DNA from: Gaeumannomyces sp. JS-464 | Taxonomy: Eukaryota > Ascomycota > Sordariomycetes > Magnaporthales > Magnaporthaceae | Assembly: GCA_002197995.1 (NCBI GenBank) | Contig: NGZR01000001.1 | Coordinates: 5,518,001 to 5,582,000, forward strand | DNA length: 64,000 nucleotides | Direction of reading: 5' to 3' | Made by a program: the position numbers and the translations under genes | Notes under the pieces: model-generated | What the model saw: only the letters and a program-made list of their open reading frames with translations | What the model was told of the DNA's origin: nothing | Database searches by the model: none | Shown: positions 11,605-22,485 of the stretch, one piece after another | Position numbering within the stretch: the first letter of the stretch is position 1 | Layout of the letters: each line of letters starts with the position of its first letter

Positions 11605-12341
11605 TGTCGCTTTTTTTTCTTGGTAACCCCGATGTCGTGGCAGGGGGCGGAGGTTGCTCAGGGGTCCGTGTGGCGCGGACGAAAGGAGACCAGCGAGGGG
11701 TTCTGGTTGGTTCCTGGTGGTGAGAGAACGATTTTTGATGGCAACGGCTCTGGACGCGTCACCCGATATCGAACCAAAATGAGTCACACCTGATACCCCA
11801 GTATCAAATCACCTGCCTGTCCTGCGTGGCCCGGAATAAGCCACTCGGAATAATCATCAGTCGGAAACGCTTTTCCCTTACGTATTGAAATCCAAGGAGG
11901 ACAGAAAAGGGATGGGAACGGCGGTGCAAAAAGCGTGAATGACAACCAAGTGGTCGCTGCGATTGAACCAGACTCCAGACAACAAATAGCTGGCGCAACC
12001 CAATTTCCGAGGCCAACCTGCCAAAATAAAAATAGATAGGTGGAAAAAGGGTCCGCTCACAGGTATCCTCAAGCGGTAGGTGCTTCTTTCAAGAAATATT
12101 TAGAAAATAAACCAAGACTCCCAATCCCCATGCCAGACAGTCCCGCCTCAGCCAACTTTTCATGACGCAAAGCCACCAAACTCCTGGAGACTGAATTTCC
12201 CGCCAACACATCATCGGCAGACGAGGTTTTGAAGCTAGCGAGCTTGACTTCCGTGAAGAGAATTCTTGCATTGTTTTTTCGTCGCCACCGCCCTGGTTGT
12301 GGTAGGCTCGGTGACGATATTGGCGCCAATGCATGTTGTGA
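11605..12341. other. Intergenic region between two minus-strand genes
   Basis: 737 bp holding the RidA promoter and the 3' UTR of the Arp9-like gene. No conserved frame, repeat or RNA gene is seen. Confidence 0.4.
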
Positions 12342-14622
12342 CTACCAGCCCAGCATAGAATGTGTCCGGATCGCCTTGGGGCCGTACTCGCTGGAGATAT
12401 CACAGTTAGCCTTAGGTTTCCCGGCTTCAAAGAGAGTCGAGAAACCCCCGACGAGTTGAGCGAGCGAGTATTCTCGGTGCAAGACATGTGCAGTCACTTA
12501 CTTGAATTCGATACGGTTCAGGCTCATCAACCGTTGGGCCTCGGCCTCAGCGCCGCTCAGGTTGTGCATGCAGAACGCCAGACGTGCCGCGACCTGCGCA
12601 CCCAGGAACATGGCCTCCTCGTACCCATTCTTGGTCCACTCGCCCAGGTAGCCAGGCAGGGTGGCCAGCTTAATAGATGTTGGCGTCTGACTGTGGAAGT
12701 GCGACGAAACAACTCCGGCGTTGCTGGCATCGCCTGCGTTGGACCCGGGAGCATGCATACCAGGCGTCATGCCACCACCGGGAACACCCAGCGACGCCGC
12801 AGTCACGGCGTCGCGAAGGAGCGGGTTCACGCCCGACGATATCGGCCCCGTCGACGACGCATTGGGTAGCTGGTGCGGCGGGCCCGTAAAGCTGCCCACG
12901 GGCGTCTGCGAGCCCGTGCCGGACGGCGTGGCCAGGTTCGACGGAAGCTCCGACGTAAACATAGTGGCCGTACTGGGCGACACGAGGTGCCGCGCGTTGA
13001 GTGTCTGCATGATGTTCTCCCTCAGACCCCGGAGGCGTCCACCGTTTCCGACAAAGACAATATGCTCCAGCAAGGCGGCCGCATATACATATCCTCGATC
13101 CCCTGCACTGCATGGTAGATGGCCGTCACTATCCGGTCGATTTCGGCTCGGTCGGCGAACGTAAACCTCTCGAGACCAACTTCAATGTCACGCCGTATCC
13201 GCTTGACGGCGCGCTCTGTATTCGACGCCGCAGGTGGCGGGGGCTCTGCCGAGGGGAAGAAGGACAGGGGGCGTCAGGTTTTGTCTCTGGAGCCTTCTCT
13301 TGACCATCATTGCCTTGATCCTTGGCCTCGTCTGTGGCCCCTTTCGTCTGGCCGTCTGCTGAGGCAGCGGCATCGCCACTTGCCGGCTCCGGCGCACCAG
13401 ACTCTGTTGCTGTCGCCGTCGCCTCAGGCTTGGCGGCCTCCTGGGCGTTTGGTTCGGCTTCTGCCGGAGCCGGCTCCCGGTTGAGCTCCTCGTAATGGAA
13501 TATGTTGCGCATTCTCTTCGAGTTGGGCAAACGGGCGGCCTTGGCAGCCGCTGCATCGGGCTCTTGACCCTTTGCCTGCTTCTTGGCCTTGGTCTTCTCA
13601 GCCTTTTCCCTCTCCTTCTTGGCAAGGAACTCTTTCGTCTGACCGCTGGTAACGATACTAGCGACGTCAAGGATGCCATCGTCGGTCTCGGGAGGCTTGT
13701 CATCGCCGGTCCCCATGTCCTCGCCAACATCCAAGGTGGGCAGCGGGGGCCGTGCCGGCTCGAGCGCGTCGGGGACGTCCTGGGCTGACTGAAGAACGGC
13801 GCTGGGCGGAGGTACTGCGCTGGCAGCCAGGGCGGCGCTCTCCTTCGGCAGCTCCACGAGCTTTGGCGCATCGGGCACGTAAGGAAGGACTTCGCAGATG
13901 GGGCTTTTCTTGAGTTGCTCGGCCATCTCATAGGTGAATTCTTTGTCCTTGAGGAGGCCGAGCAGCTTGCGCGTGAAGACCTCGCCGCCCGAGATGGACT
14001 CGCCGGGCTCGCCATCCAGCGGGTCGCTGACCTGACGATAGCCCACGACCTTGCTGTCGTATATGCACGTCACATCAACCTTCTCGAATCCGATGTCCAC
14101 GACCGTCATGCTGGGCCATTTGAGACCGTATTGGGTCGCGACGGCGCTGTGGATAAGACAGAGCGCCGGCGTCTTGGTCTTTTCGAAGATGTAGCGTGCA
14201 ATAGCCTCGCAGTCGGGGCGCGTCCATTGTGGCGACGCCATCAACATTATCGGGGTGTTGTGGAACGTCGTCGTCAGAAGGCCGTGCACATAGTCCAGGA
14301 AAGCCAGGAAGGCAGGCATGTCGACGATGCGGCCGGCCCTGATGGGGTATATAGCGTCCTCGGTGGAGTCGGGGTCCTCGATGTACTCGTACTCGTCGGC
14401 CTGATCGGCGCCATTGGCGTCGCCCGTTAACGGCGCCTTCTTGCGCTTCTCGATGAAAAAGGGGCGGTATCCGTCCGACTCGTCGTCCTTGAACATGCGC
14501 GTCGGGATGCGATGGGCGGGCGGGGTCAGCTCGCCGCAGCCCAGCTGGGCCATGGTGGTCTTGCTGCCCGGGCAGATGACCAGGACCTGGTCCTCGCGCC
14601 ATTTGCCCGTTGCGCCGGACAT
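12342..14622 (-). CDS. arp9: Actin-related protein, Arp9-like (SWI/SNF-RSC subunit), with a frame shift
   Basis: Exons 13305-14622, 12502-13245 and 12342-12390; about 703 residues once a one-base gap near 13074-13082 is allowed for. Fungal Arp9 pairs with Arp7/Arp42 in SWI/SNF and RSC nucleosome remodellers. The N-terminus (KWREDQVLVICPGSKTTMAQ, then HRIPTRMFKDD) and the actin-fold blocks ASPQWTRPDCEAIARYIFE and WPSMTVVDIGFEKVDVT place it there. So does the end, EYGPKAIRTHSMLGW. Residues about 260-450 are an acidic, Ala/Lys/Glu-rich insert. Intron 1 (13246-13304, 59 bp) is inferred from the frame change; its donor GTCAAG is weak but has a CTGAC branch motif. Near 13078 the frame slips by one base between ...GIEDMYMRP and LLEHIVFVGNGGRLRG, conserved text on both sides. 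Start 14622 is the Met directly before the conserved N-terminus. Confidence 0.82.
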
Positions 14623-15478
14623 TGTCACGATCCCCAGAAAACACCGATCCGCAGCTGTAAATATGTGTAAAAGGGGGAGGCAATAGAGGGGTTGATGGCC
14701 TCCAAGGTGGTGGGGGTTAAAGCAGGTTTGGTTGGGTGCGGCACGCGGTCCGAGGCTGGTCTGGATTTGTCTGAAGCCGCGCTCCAATTCAATCCGACAA
14801 TGGACGCGGTCGCGAAACCCGAAAGGTGGGTCTCGAGCTGAGGCGCTCCCTCTTGGTGAAGCCCCATCCTTACATAAGCAGAAAGGGATCCACTGTGGTT
14901 ATCTCCTTTGGGTGATTGGCTTGGGCACGTGGCGGCGCTCTAACCCTGGTTGGAGCTGGGGTTCCCTCAATTGCTCGGGGAAAGAGTTCCTGGCCCCGCG
15001 TGGTGGCGCTTCAGCTGCGACGGCGACCTTCCAATGCCACCAACTCGCCGGGACTCCCGCGGGTCATCCCCAATCAATGACTGTAACACCTGTCATCGAG
15101 AATCACCAGCGATCACCCATCCGTTACCTGGCTACGTTCAACCATGATAGGCTGGCATTTTGTGCCTTTAAATCCAACGATTTACCCCCAATCGCTTTTA
15201 TAGATACATTTTCTCTTTAGAATTTGCCTAGACAGTTTACGTTCGAGGGCTCTCGGGAGCCTCGAGTCTCCATCATATAACATCTGCAATCCCAACTTGA
15301 AGTTTGGGACTTTCTCCATCATACTTTCTCCGCCTCCTACACGGCTGCATACAAATAAACGGGCCAGCGTACATTGAATCGCGGGCCACACTCTGGAAGC
15401 GAATTAGGGGGCTTGATTCCACAGGTTACCTCGACAGAAACGAGCTCCGCCAAAAAATCGACATCGCCCAGCATCGCC
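14623..15478. promoter_or_regulatory. Divergent promoter region, Arp9-like / R3H
   Basis: 856 bp between two head-to-head genes, so it must carry both promoters. No TATA box or well-known factor site stands out. Open frames crossing it are not conserved. Confidence 0.45.
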
Positions 15479-16794
15479 ATGGCTATCTACAACGCTGTCC
15501 CTCCCCCAGAGTCCCCCACTAACGCCGAGGTGGTTAACTCCCACGCCAGCCATGGCCACCACCACGCGCCCTCGGTGGCCTCGACGGCTTCGGTAGATGT
15601 CGAATCATGGACTGTCTCCGCCCTGCAGGCGCTTAGTGTCTCGCCTCAGGCCCGGGGCACTGGCGAGTCGCTTACCATTCCGCTGGACTCCAGCTGGCCT
15701 GGCCCGGTACCGGAGCCGGCACGCGTCCCCAAGCCCGCCGCCGTCCGTGTCTCCATCGACCCGGGTCTGGCGAACATCGCCCCGCCCGCCGCTCCCGTTC
15801 GCGCCGCGACAGCATGCGCACGCGCGAGGCGCTGCTCAAAGGCGAGTTCTCGCACCGACGGCGACAGCGGTACGACAACGACCGTCTGGCCCACATCCCC
15901 GGCGCCCAGCAGCCGCTCGAGCCCGTCGACCTGGTCGCGGGCCCTACCTACGTCGTGCATGATCACGTGCCTTACCATATCGCAAAGGAATGGGATCGTG
16001 GCCTCCGCGAGCACGTCGAGGACGAGCGCGCCCGGCTCATAACCCGGCGCAAAGCTCAGCAGCAATGGGCGACGGCGGGGCTTTGGGACGAGGTCGCAAA
16101 GACCGCTAAGGCCGGCAGCGGCAAAGTCACCAAGCCGCAGGTCGGCCACGTCACCCGCGACCTGCGCACTTGGGCTAAGCGGACGCCGGTTTTTACGGAA
16201 TGGATCCGCGAGCTGGAGGAGCCTATACGCCAGTTCCTGGTTGAGGAGGATGCCCGGGTCAAGGCCGAAGCTGAGGCCCAGCGCGCCGCCGCCGAGCGTC
16301 AGCAGAAGAAAACCGCCGCCGACCTCAGCGCGGGCGAGAGCGGCCTGGACTCGGAAGACGAGGAGATCGTCTTCGTTGGGAGGCAGAACGCGGCCCCGCC
16401 GGCGCCAAAAGTCTCCGGCGGCGGCGCGGGATGGACGAAGGCCCATCGTGAGGTGCGGGACGGACGCGCGTTAGACTCGGGCATCGTGCTTGACTCGTTT
16501 GGCGATGACGAGAGCAGCTCGTTCAGGTCAGTTCCAGACGGAAGCAAGGAGCAGTCCCAGTCCTGGCTCTTCTCCCCAATAACGTTTTTTTTTTTAAGAC
16601 AGCATCCGCTGACATTATGAAATAGGCGATGGCTTACGCATTCCATTTCGGAGTACTACGGTCTTTCCTCACACACCGCCACCACAGGCACTCCCACTCG
16701 GAAAATAGTATACGTCGGGATAAAGCCTGCTGGCAAGAAGAAGACCCTGTATGGGCCAGCAGAGCTGCCGTTGCCCCTGTGGACGCGGTTTTAG
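15479..16794 (+). CDS. R3H-domain protein with R3H-associated N-terminal domain, frame-shifted
   Basis: Exons 15479-16526 and 16626-16794, about 405 residues after allowing one missing base near 15760-15765. The N-terminus MAIYNAVPPPESPTNA and the block SMRTREALLKGEFSHRRRQR, followed by NDRLAHIPGAQ...YVVHDHVPYHIAKEWDRG, match the fungal R3H-associated domain. The short last exon supplies FRRWLTHSISEYYGLSSHT and KIVYVGIK, the R3H fold thought to bind single-stranded nucleic acid. A Glu/Asp-rich stretch (SGLDSEDEEIVFVG) precedes it. The frame changes between VRVSIDPG and SGEHRPARRSRSRRDSM, at a CCCGGG run, with no room for an intron. The total length becomes a multiple of three only with the missing base. 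The role in fungi is unknown; RNA binding is likely. It converges on the AA12 gene 300 bp away. Confidence 0.8.
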
Positions 16795-17094
16795 CCAACA
16801 GGGTATTGTCAAATTTCCCCTAGCAGCAACACTTCGCTAGGTCTCGAGATCAGCGTTTCTATAGTTAAACTGGCTTTTCGAGTCCATACCGCGTATCAGT
16901 AACGCCATTCGAACACATAGCGACTGGAATTTGGAGATCATTCATAAATCGTATGTTCATTTGGTTGTTGCTCAGGTACTTGCTACAAAGCCTTCAAGTG
17001 GCGTTGCGAGGTTTTCTCGCAAATATCTTGCTAATCCAACACTTTCTGGCTTTCTTCCTTTCCATAAGATGTCACTTCAAGAGGCTCGCTGCAT

Positions 17095-18714
17095 TCACAA
17101 CATCGTAGTAACAGTCACAGCCATGACGACAGTCAGGATCCACGACAACAGCGGCGCAGCGGTGGCGGCGCTGTTGGCAGGCTTGGTGACCATAACGCCG
17201 TGGCCCGAGCCGGTCGGGGTGCCGGACTGGCGCTCGAGAACGTAAATCTCGCCCGTCGAGTCGGCAGCGACCCAAAGGCGACCCCTCGAGTCCCAGTTCA
17301 TGCCCACAGGCCGCATGCACGTGTCCGGGCAGGTGTGGCCCTGACCCACGAGGTCGTTCGAGATGATGGGCTTGAGGTTCGTGACGCTCGTCCTTTCGGC
17401 GATGGGGTCGCCACGGTCCTTGTCGAAATCTACCGTGGCCACGAGGTAGCCAACAGGGTTGCTCTTGTTCACTTGCATTTGAGCGAGACAACAAGGGGAT
17501 CCTCTTGTCAGCAAGCCACAAGTTTCTGGGGAATAGAGAGGGGGGCTACGGGCTACCCGTATTAACGGCACAGCAAAGAAGCGACATACAAGAGCCGCGG
17601 AAGCTCAGGAAAGCAGTGCTTCCGTCCTGATTGAACTTGATGTCCATGGGCGCGTAGTGGGCCGGAAATGTCAGCCGGGGCGCCGTGTAGTTTGCGGCGC
17701 AGGCCTCGTCGCTGTTGGAGCTGTCCGTGTTTGCGCCGAACTGGTCGCCGACCTTGAGGCTTCCGCTTTTGGGGATGGTGGTGGTGTTGCGGACGGCGAA
17801 GCAGACGGGGTAGCCGTAGTTGCCGCCCTGGTTTTCGGTCGAGCTGTTAAGGTAACCGTGGAAGTTGAGCTCGTCTCCCGGGTTCCAGAAGGAGACGTCA
17901 ACGCCCTCGCGCACGACGCCGTCGGCCGTGTTATCCATGCTATAGATGCCGCCCGTGACGGGGTGCTCGGCCACGGCGACGCTGTTGCGCAGACCCCAGC
18001 CGAGCCGGCGGCCGTCCGAGGCAAACTCCATGGGCCTCGAGTCCGGACCCAGGCGGGTCGTGTCGAAGGCGCGGACCTGCGAGACGCCCGAGTTGATGTT
18101 GAGCGCCGCCGAGTCGAGCTCGGTGGAGCTGCCGCGCGTCACGATGAGCTGGCCGCTAACCTTGCGCGACATGAGCAGCGTCCGCGTTGTCTGCGCGTTG
18201 TTGCGCATGTTGGTCACCACCTCCTGCGGCTCGCCCGTCACCCGGCCCGAGCTGGGGTCGTACGGCCACCGGAAGACGGACTGCACCGTCGAAGCGTACA
18301 GCGTGCGCCCGTCGGCGGAGAGGGCCATGCCGTGGTTGAGCTGGCGAGAGCGGGCGTCGTCAACATACTGCTGATATGCAATTCTAGTTCCTCCGTGAGT
18401 GGAGCGACACCTACTGCTGTGTTGTTAATAACCACGGCGTTTTGGTCAACCTCGAGGCAGGTGCCGCCGTTGTCCTTAAACGTGAGGCGGAAAACGCCTC
18501 TCCCGGCATCGAGGACGAGCAGGCCGCCGGCGCGGTCGAACTCGAGGGTCCGAGGCTTCTGCATGCCCGAGGCCACGATCTGCGCCTGCCATCCAGCCGC
18601 GACGATAGGCGGTTTGTAGGCGGGGGCCAGCACGTTGCGGCACGAAGTCTGGGCAGCGGCCAGTGTCGAGTACACAGTCGCCGCCACGGCCGATACGGCA
18701 AGAATCCCGTTCAT
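17095..18714 (-). CDS. AA12-type PQQ-dependent pyranose (sorbosone) dehydrogenase, probably GPI-anchored
   Basis: Exons 18415-18714, 17590-18367 and 17095-17471, 484 residues; introns of 47 and 118 bp. The secreted beta-propeller resembles the L-sorbosone dehydrogenase/AA12 family, whose characterised fungal member oxidises sugars with PQQ. Residues 1-20 are a signal peptide (GILAVSAVAATVYSTLAAAQ). Propeller motifs include GWQAQIVASGMQKPRTLEFD, LNHGMALSADGRTLYAST, RNSVAVAEHPVTGGIYSMDN, NFHGYLN, NYGYPVCF, HYAPMDIKFNQDGSTAFLSF, MRPVGMNWDSRGRLWVAADS and EIYVLER. The C-terminus ends in small residues plus LLSWILTVVMAVTVTTML, a typical GPI-attachment signal, and there is no CBM1. The first intron is near the lower size limit but restores a conserved block. 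The third-exon acceptor at 17472 is the best of two nearby choices. The substrate is unknown. Confidence 0.85.
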
Positions 18715-20989
18715 CTTTACTCCCGTGAGTTGCCGAAATGGGGCCAAGCCAGTGCTAGGAGATGATGGAGCTTGTATCACGGCCCGGTGCTCGCTTTTAT
18801 TCCCGCGCTCCCCCTTCAGGCTTCAAATGGCCGAAAGAAGAAGGGACGGACAGAGCGCAGTGTCGCAGAGTTTCACCTCCTGAGAGTGCACAGGTTCCTA
18901 CCCTAATGTCCTCTGGCCTGTCAGGAACGAGGAAACATGCAGAAGGATCCCGACAAGACGGATGAGCTACCAAGACGAGTAGTGGGTATCAGCCGGTTAT
19001 CCGGGTGGCCTCCACCTCGCCTCATAGTCACCGCCCTATGGTAGGAGTGTGGCTAACTGTTGGTCGTTTGGAGAAAGCAGGGGCAGCTGAACGGCTAAGC
19101 CCGAGTTTGAGGAAAACTGGACAGAAACAGGAACAGAGTTACTCCACGCCAATCGAGTTGTGCGAGACTGCGAACAGCCCATACTGATCCAGACGGGAAC
19201 TTCAAACCGCCTACCTAGCCACTCACCTACTCTACCGGTTGTGTGCAGGCCAGCTCGCTTGCTTGTGCATGGTGCACTTTGCCACACGTGGACATGATGC
19301 TTGGCATGCATGGCAGGACGGGTCCATCACAGGCGACCAACATGCGTGCGCAGTGGCGTGGAGGGCTGGCCGATGGTGGGAAGGCGAATGCAGGCTGGTG
19401 GAGCGCACATGTGGTCTGCAAAGGACAGGACTAGACGTTAAGACCCAGCAACCCACGGTGCAACTGTAGATATATCGGGGCTTCGTAAAGGCCAGTACCC
19501 GACGGTGAGGTCGCGATGCCGTCCAGCGGGTTTATGCCCGCAAGCAAGATTTGGGACAGCATCAACCGTAGATAGGGTATCCGCCCATGAGGAGCGTTGC
19601 CAGAGCCTGAGCACTTGAAGACATGCTTAGCGCTTGCCAGTGCGCCGCGTGAATATTTTGCCGCGAATCTTTGCCGAGACCGTCCTTTGATGGGCCGATA
19701 TTTGCTTCTTGGTTTTCTCCCAGCCATCTCGCTTTTACCGTAAGATAGAAGTCGCCATGTGCCCCGCATCCCAATCCGTGAGAGCCGAGGTCAACCCCTA
19801 CATCTCAGTTGCCTTGGCTTGGAAGCCAATGAGATGTAATCGCTCCGTGTGCCGTGCTGATACTAGCATGGCCCGATGGAGGGACCGGCAAGTTCAAAAA
19901 ATGGTATTCTAAAATTATGAACGAGAGACGGGCTAGGGTGCAGGTATATGACCCCCGGATGAGATTGAACGAAGGCCCAAGAGGAGGGCGAGAATACATC
20001 CTCGAAATTTCTTCTTCCAGCCGACATGCCACTTGTGGCATCCCGTGCAAGTGGTTTGATGGAAGTGGGGGTTTCTATTGAGGCCCCGCATTCTTGCATT
20101 CTGGAAAAGACTCAACTCTTGAAGATGCACAGGCCGATCGAGGGAAACACGATGGAATCTGGGCAGACAACCGGATCAAGGGTGACATGATGGCCTCCCA
20201 GCATACTAATCGATGAGCCGAGATGCGAGAGAAACCCCGCTTCTCGTGGCGGGCTGCGATGCACCGCATCTACTTTTCGTGCTCAGCGCGGGATGGCACC
20301 GCAAGCCGAGCCAGACTTCCCCTCGTGGGCAAGACGAAATCCTACGCATGCCGCTAGCACACCATGGGGCCGACCCTTGGCAGGCCCACGGCACCGAGAT
20401 GCTGCTGCCCACCCACCCTTTTCCGGGATTAATGCGCTCTTTTACTGCCTAGGCCGCCATGGTCCAGCTCACTCCGTGCCCTTGTGCATCACTAGCTCCT
20501 TGTGGGGTCCATCCGGCTGCAGCTTGCTATTGTCGTCGGATAGGGAGTGAGAGTGGGATATCTGCCCACTTGCTATATACTGTACAGTACATGGCGATGA
20601 GAGGCCAGGTACAGCCAGCCAACCATCCAGCTGGGTAGCCAGTATTCTTCCTCCCCCTCCCCCACCTCGTCCCTCTTGGTCCTCAAAGATGTACTTTGAA
20701 GAGCTGGCAATGGGCCAAGTAACTTATGCTTGCGCCTGTTCCCCCTAGTAGCGGGATCTCGTTTCGCAGACCTGCTTTAACTGGCTAGGAAGCTGAGAAG
20801 TTCTGCCGTCAGCTGAACATATCTGCCCATTTTATTCCGTACATCAAATGTCCTGTGAAGCCCTTCTCCTTTCCCAGGGCGAAGCCTCGTTGCTATGAGA
20901 GGGCTCTCACGTGTACTTGGCTAGAATACTTTGCCGACTCCACCCAACCGTCGACCGTTATCCTTAAGCTTATTCTAACCATTGCCACC
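18715..20989. other. 2.3-kb divergent intergenic region
   Basis: Separates the AA12 gene and the single-pass membrane protein gene, and should contain both promoters. All open frames are short with no conserved features. I see no repeats, RNA gene or transposon remnant. Confidence 0.4.
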
Positions 20990-22225
20990 ATGGTTCTGCT
21001 GCCACGAATAACGGCGGCCGCGCTCTTGTGCGCCCTCCCGGACATAGTCTCGGCCGTTGCCCTGGCCGCCCGGCAGCAAACCGCGGCCCCGCTACCGCCT
21101 CCGTGGATCACCGTCGACGCGGCCGGGTCGGCGCGGACAATCTCCCCCGTCCCGACCGTTACCGACGGGACCACATCCACCATCTCGCCGCCTCCGGACG
21201 AGCTGACCCGCATCCAGACGTGGAGGATGTCGACCCACGGCGCCGCCATCACCACGACGACCCGCGCCCCCATCGCCACTGCCACGCCGTCGGGCGTCGC
21301 CGGCTCGCCCGGCGGCGGCGCCATGCTAAAGTGCCGGAACTACGTCGGCCCCGACGCTCCCTTCTGCGTCCCCTACAGGGGCAGCTTGCTCAACCCTGGC
21401 ACCACCTACTACTGTGCGACCCCCCGTCCCTAGCTCTAAGAAATCTACCCCGTGCCGCTCAAGACCTGCTAACACTCAGCCTTTGCTTTGCCCAAAGTCA
21501 CATGGGACATCGCCTTCTTCGGTTCCGATCCCACCCAGGACATCGAGGTGCAGGTCAACTACGACGGCGACCACGGCTTCGTATCCCGAAAGATGCCCGC
21601 CAACGCCGGCTATTACGCCTGGGCGGTGCCGGCCAACCTCCTGGAGGTCCGCGGCAGGAGCGCCATGAACGTGACATGGAGCCTCAACTTCCGGGACCCG
21701 GACGGCACCAACTCGACCATCCACGACGAGGGGCCAACCGTCACCGTCACCCGGGACCAGATGCTCATCGATGACGGCCTGCCCAAGGGCGGAGGCGGCG
21801 GCACCAGCCCGCTCGGCATCTACATCGCCGTCCCCATCGTCGCCGCCCTGCTCGTCCTTGGCCTCAGCGGGTTCTGCCTGTGGAGCTGGCGCAGGAAGGG
21901 CGTCGTGCCCGGCGCCGCCGCCATCGGCGCCCTCAAGCGCCGGTCCACCGGCTACAGCGAGCGGCGCAGCAGGTCCGAGCGGGCCGCGGGGCAGCAGCAG
22001 CAGCAGCAGCCGCAGGATTCCGCCTCGCCGCGTCCCGCGGGGCCGGGCGATCAGCTGCCAGACGACATGTTTCCCGGCATCCAGCTCACCGATCGTGACA
22101 GCTGGTCGCCACCTCGCCGTCCAGCGGGCGCAATGTGTTCCAGGAGGAGATCAGGAGGCAAGAGACGGGCCGGCGATGATTCTGGCTCCGTGAACTGTCC
22201 GGTGATTGAAGTTATGATGCTATGA
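20990..22225 (+). CDS. Single-pass membrane protein with secreted N-terminal domain, function unknown
   Basis: Exons 20990-21413 and 21498-22225, 383 residues. A signal peptide (about 1-22) is followed by a Pro/Thr/Ser-rich stretch. Next comes a small domain containing KCRNYVGPDAPFCVPYRGS, then TTYYFTWD across the splice and a beta-rich region to about residue 230. A Gly-rich hinge leads into one helix (about 249-270, IYIAVPIVAALLVLGLSGFCLW) and a basic, Gln/Ser/Arg-rich tail of about 110 residues. I have seen this arrangement (APFC block, then TTYYVTWD-like text) in many uncharacterised ascomycete membrane proteins, but know no function. A cell-surface sensor or wall-associated protein is only a guess. 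The acceptor at 21498 was chosen because it joins the two conserved halves without extra residues; one 17 bases upstream is possible. Confidence 0.72.
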
Positions 22226-22485
22226 ACGGCTTGGGCGACGGGTTCGGGATTTAGGATTCAAAGTCGATGGCCTGGACGTAATGTCAGTTCTCATGGGGGT
22301 GGGAGCGTGATTAACAATGGCGTTCATGATGAATACGGTATTTGCCCGTTCTGGCGCTGGTTATCTATTTAACGTAGCTATTTGCAAGCGAAAAACATGA
22401 TCCTGCGCAATTCGAGAGCATGAGGTACTTAATGACAACGCTGCCCAATTTCACCAAAAAAGAAGAAGAAACAAAAGCATCCGTA

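Noticed and set aside
13060..13090. A tiny intron to explain the second frame change in the Arp9-like gene
   Set aside because: The only GT-AG pair in reach would give a 24-base intron and the wrong phase; a missing base is simpler.
17657..18619. Open frame of 320 codons on the plus strand
   Set aside because: Antisense shadow of the GC-rich AA12 gene; Arg/Ala/Gly-rich with no domain.
18715..20989. Gene in the 2.3-kb gap upstream of the AA12 gene
   Set aside because: Only short frames without conserved features or plausible splice chains were seen.
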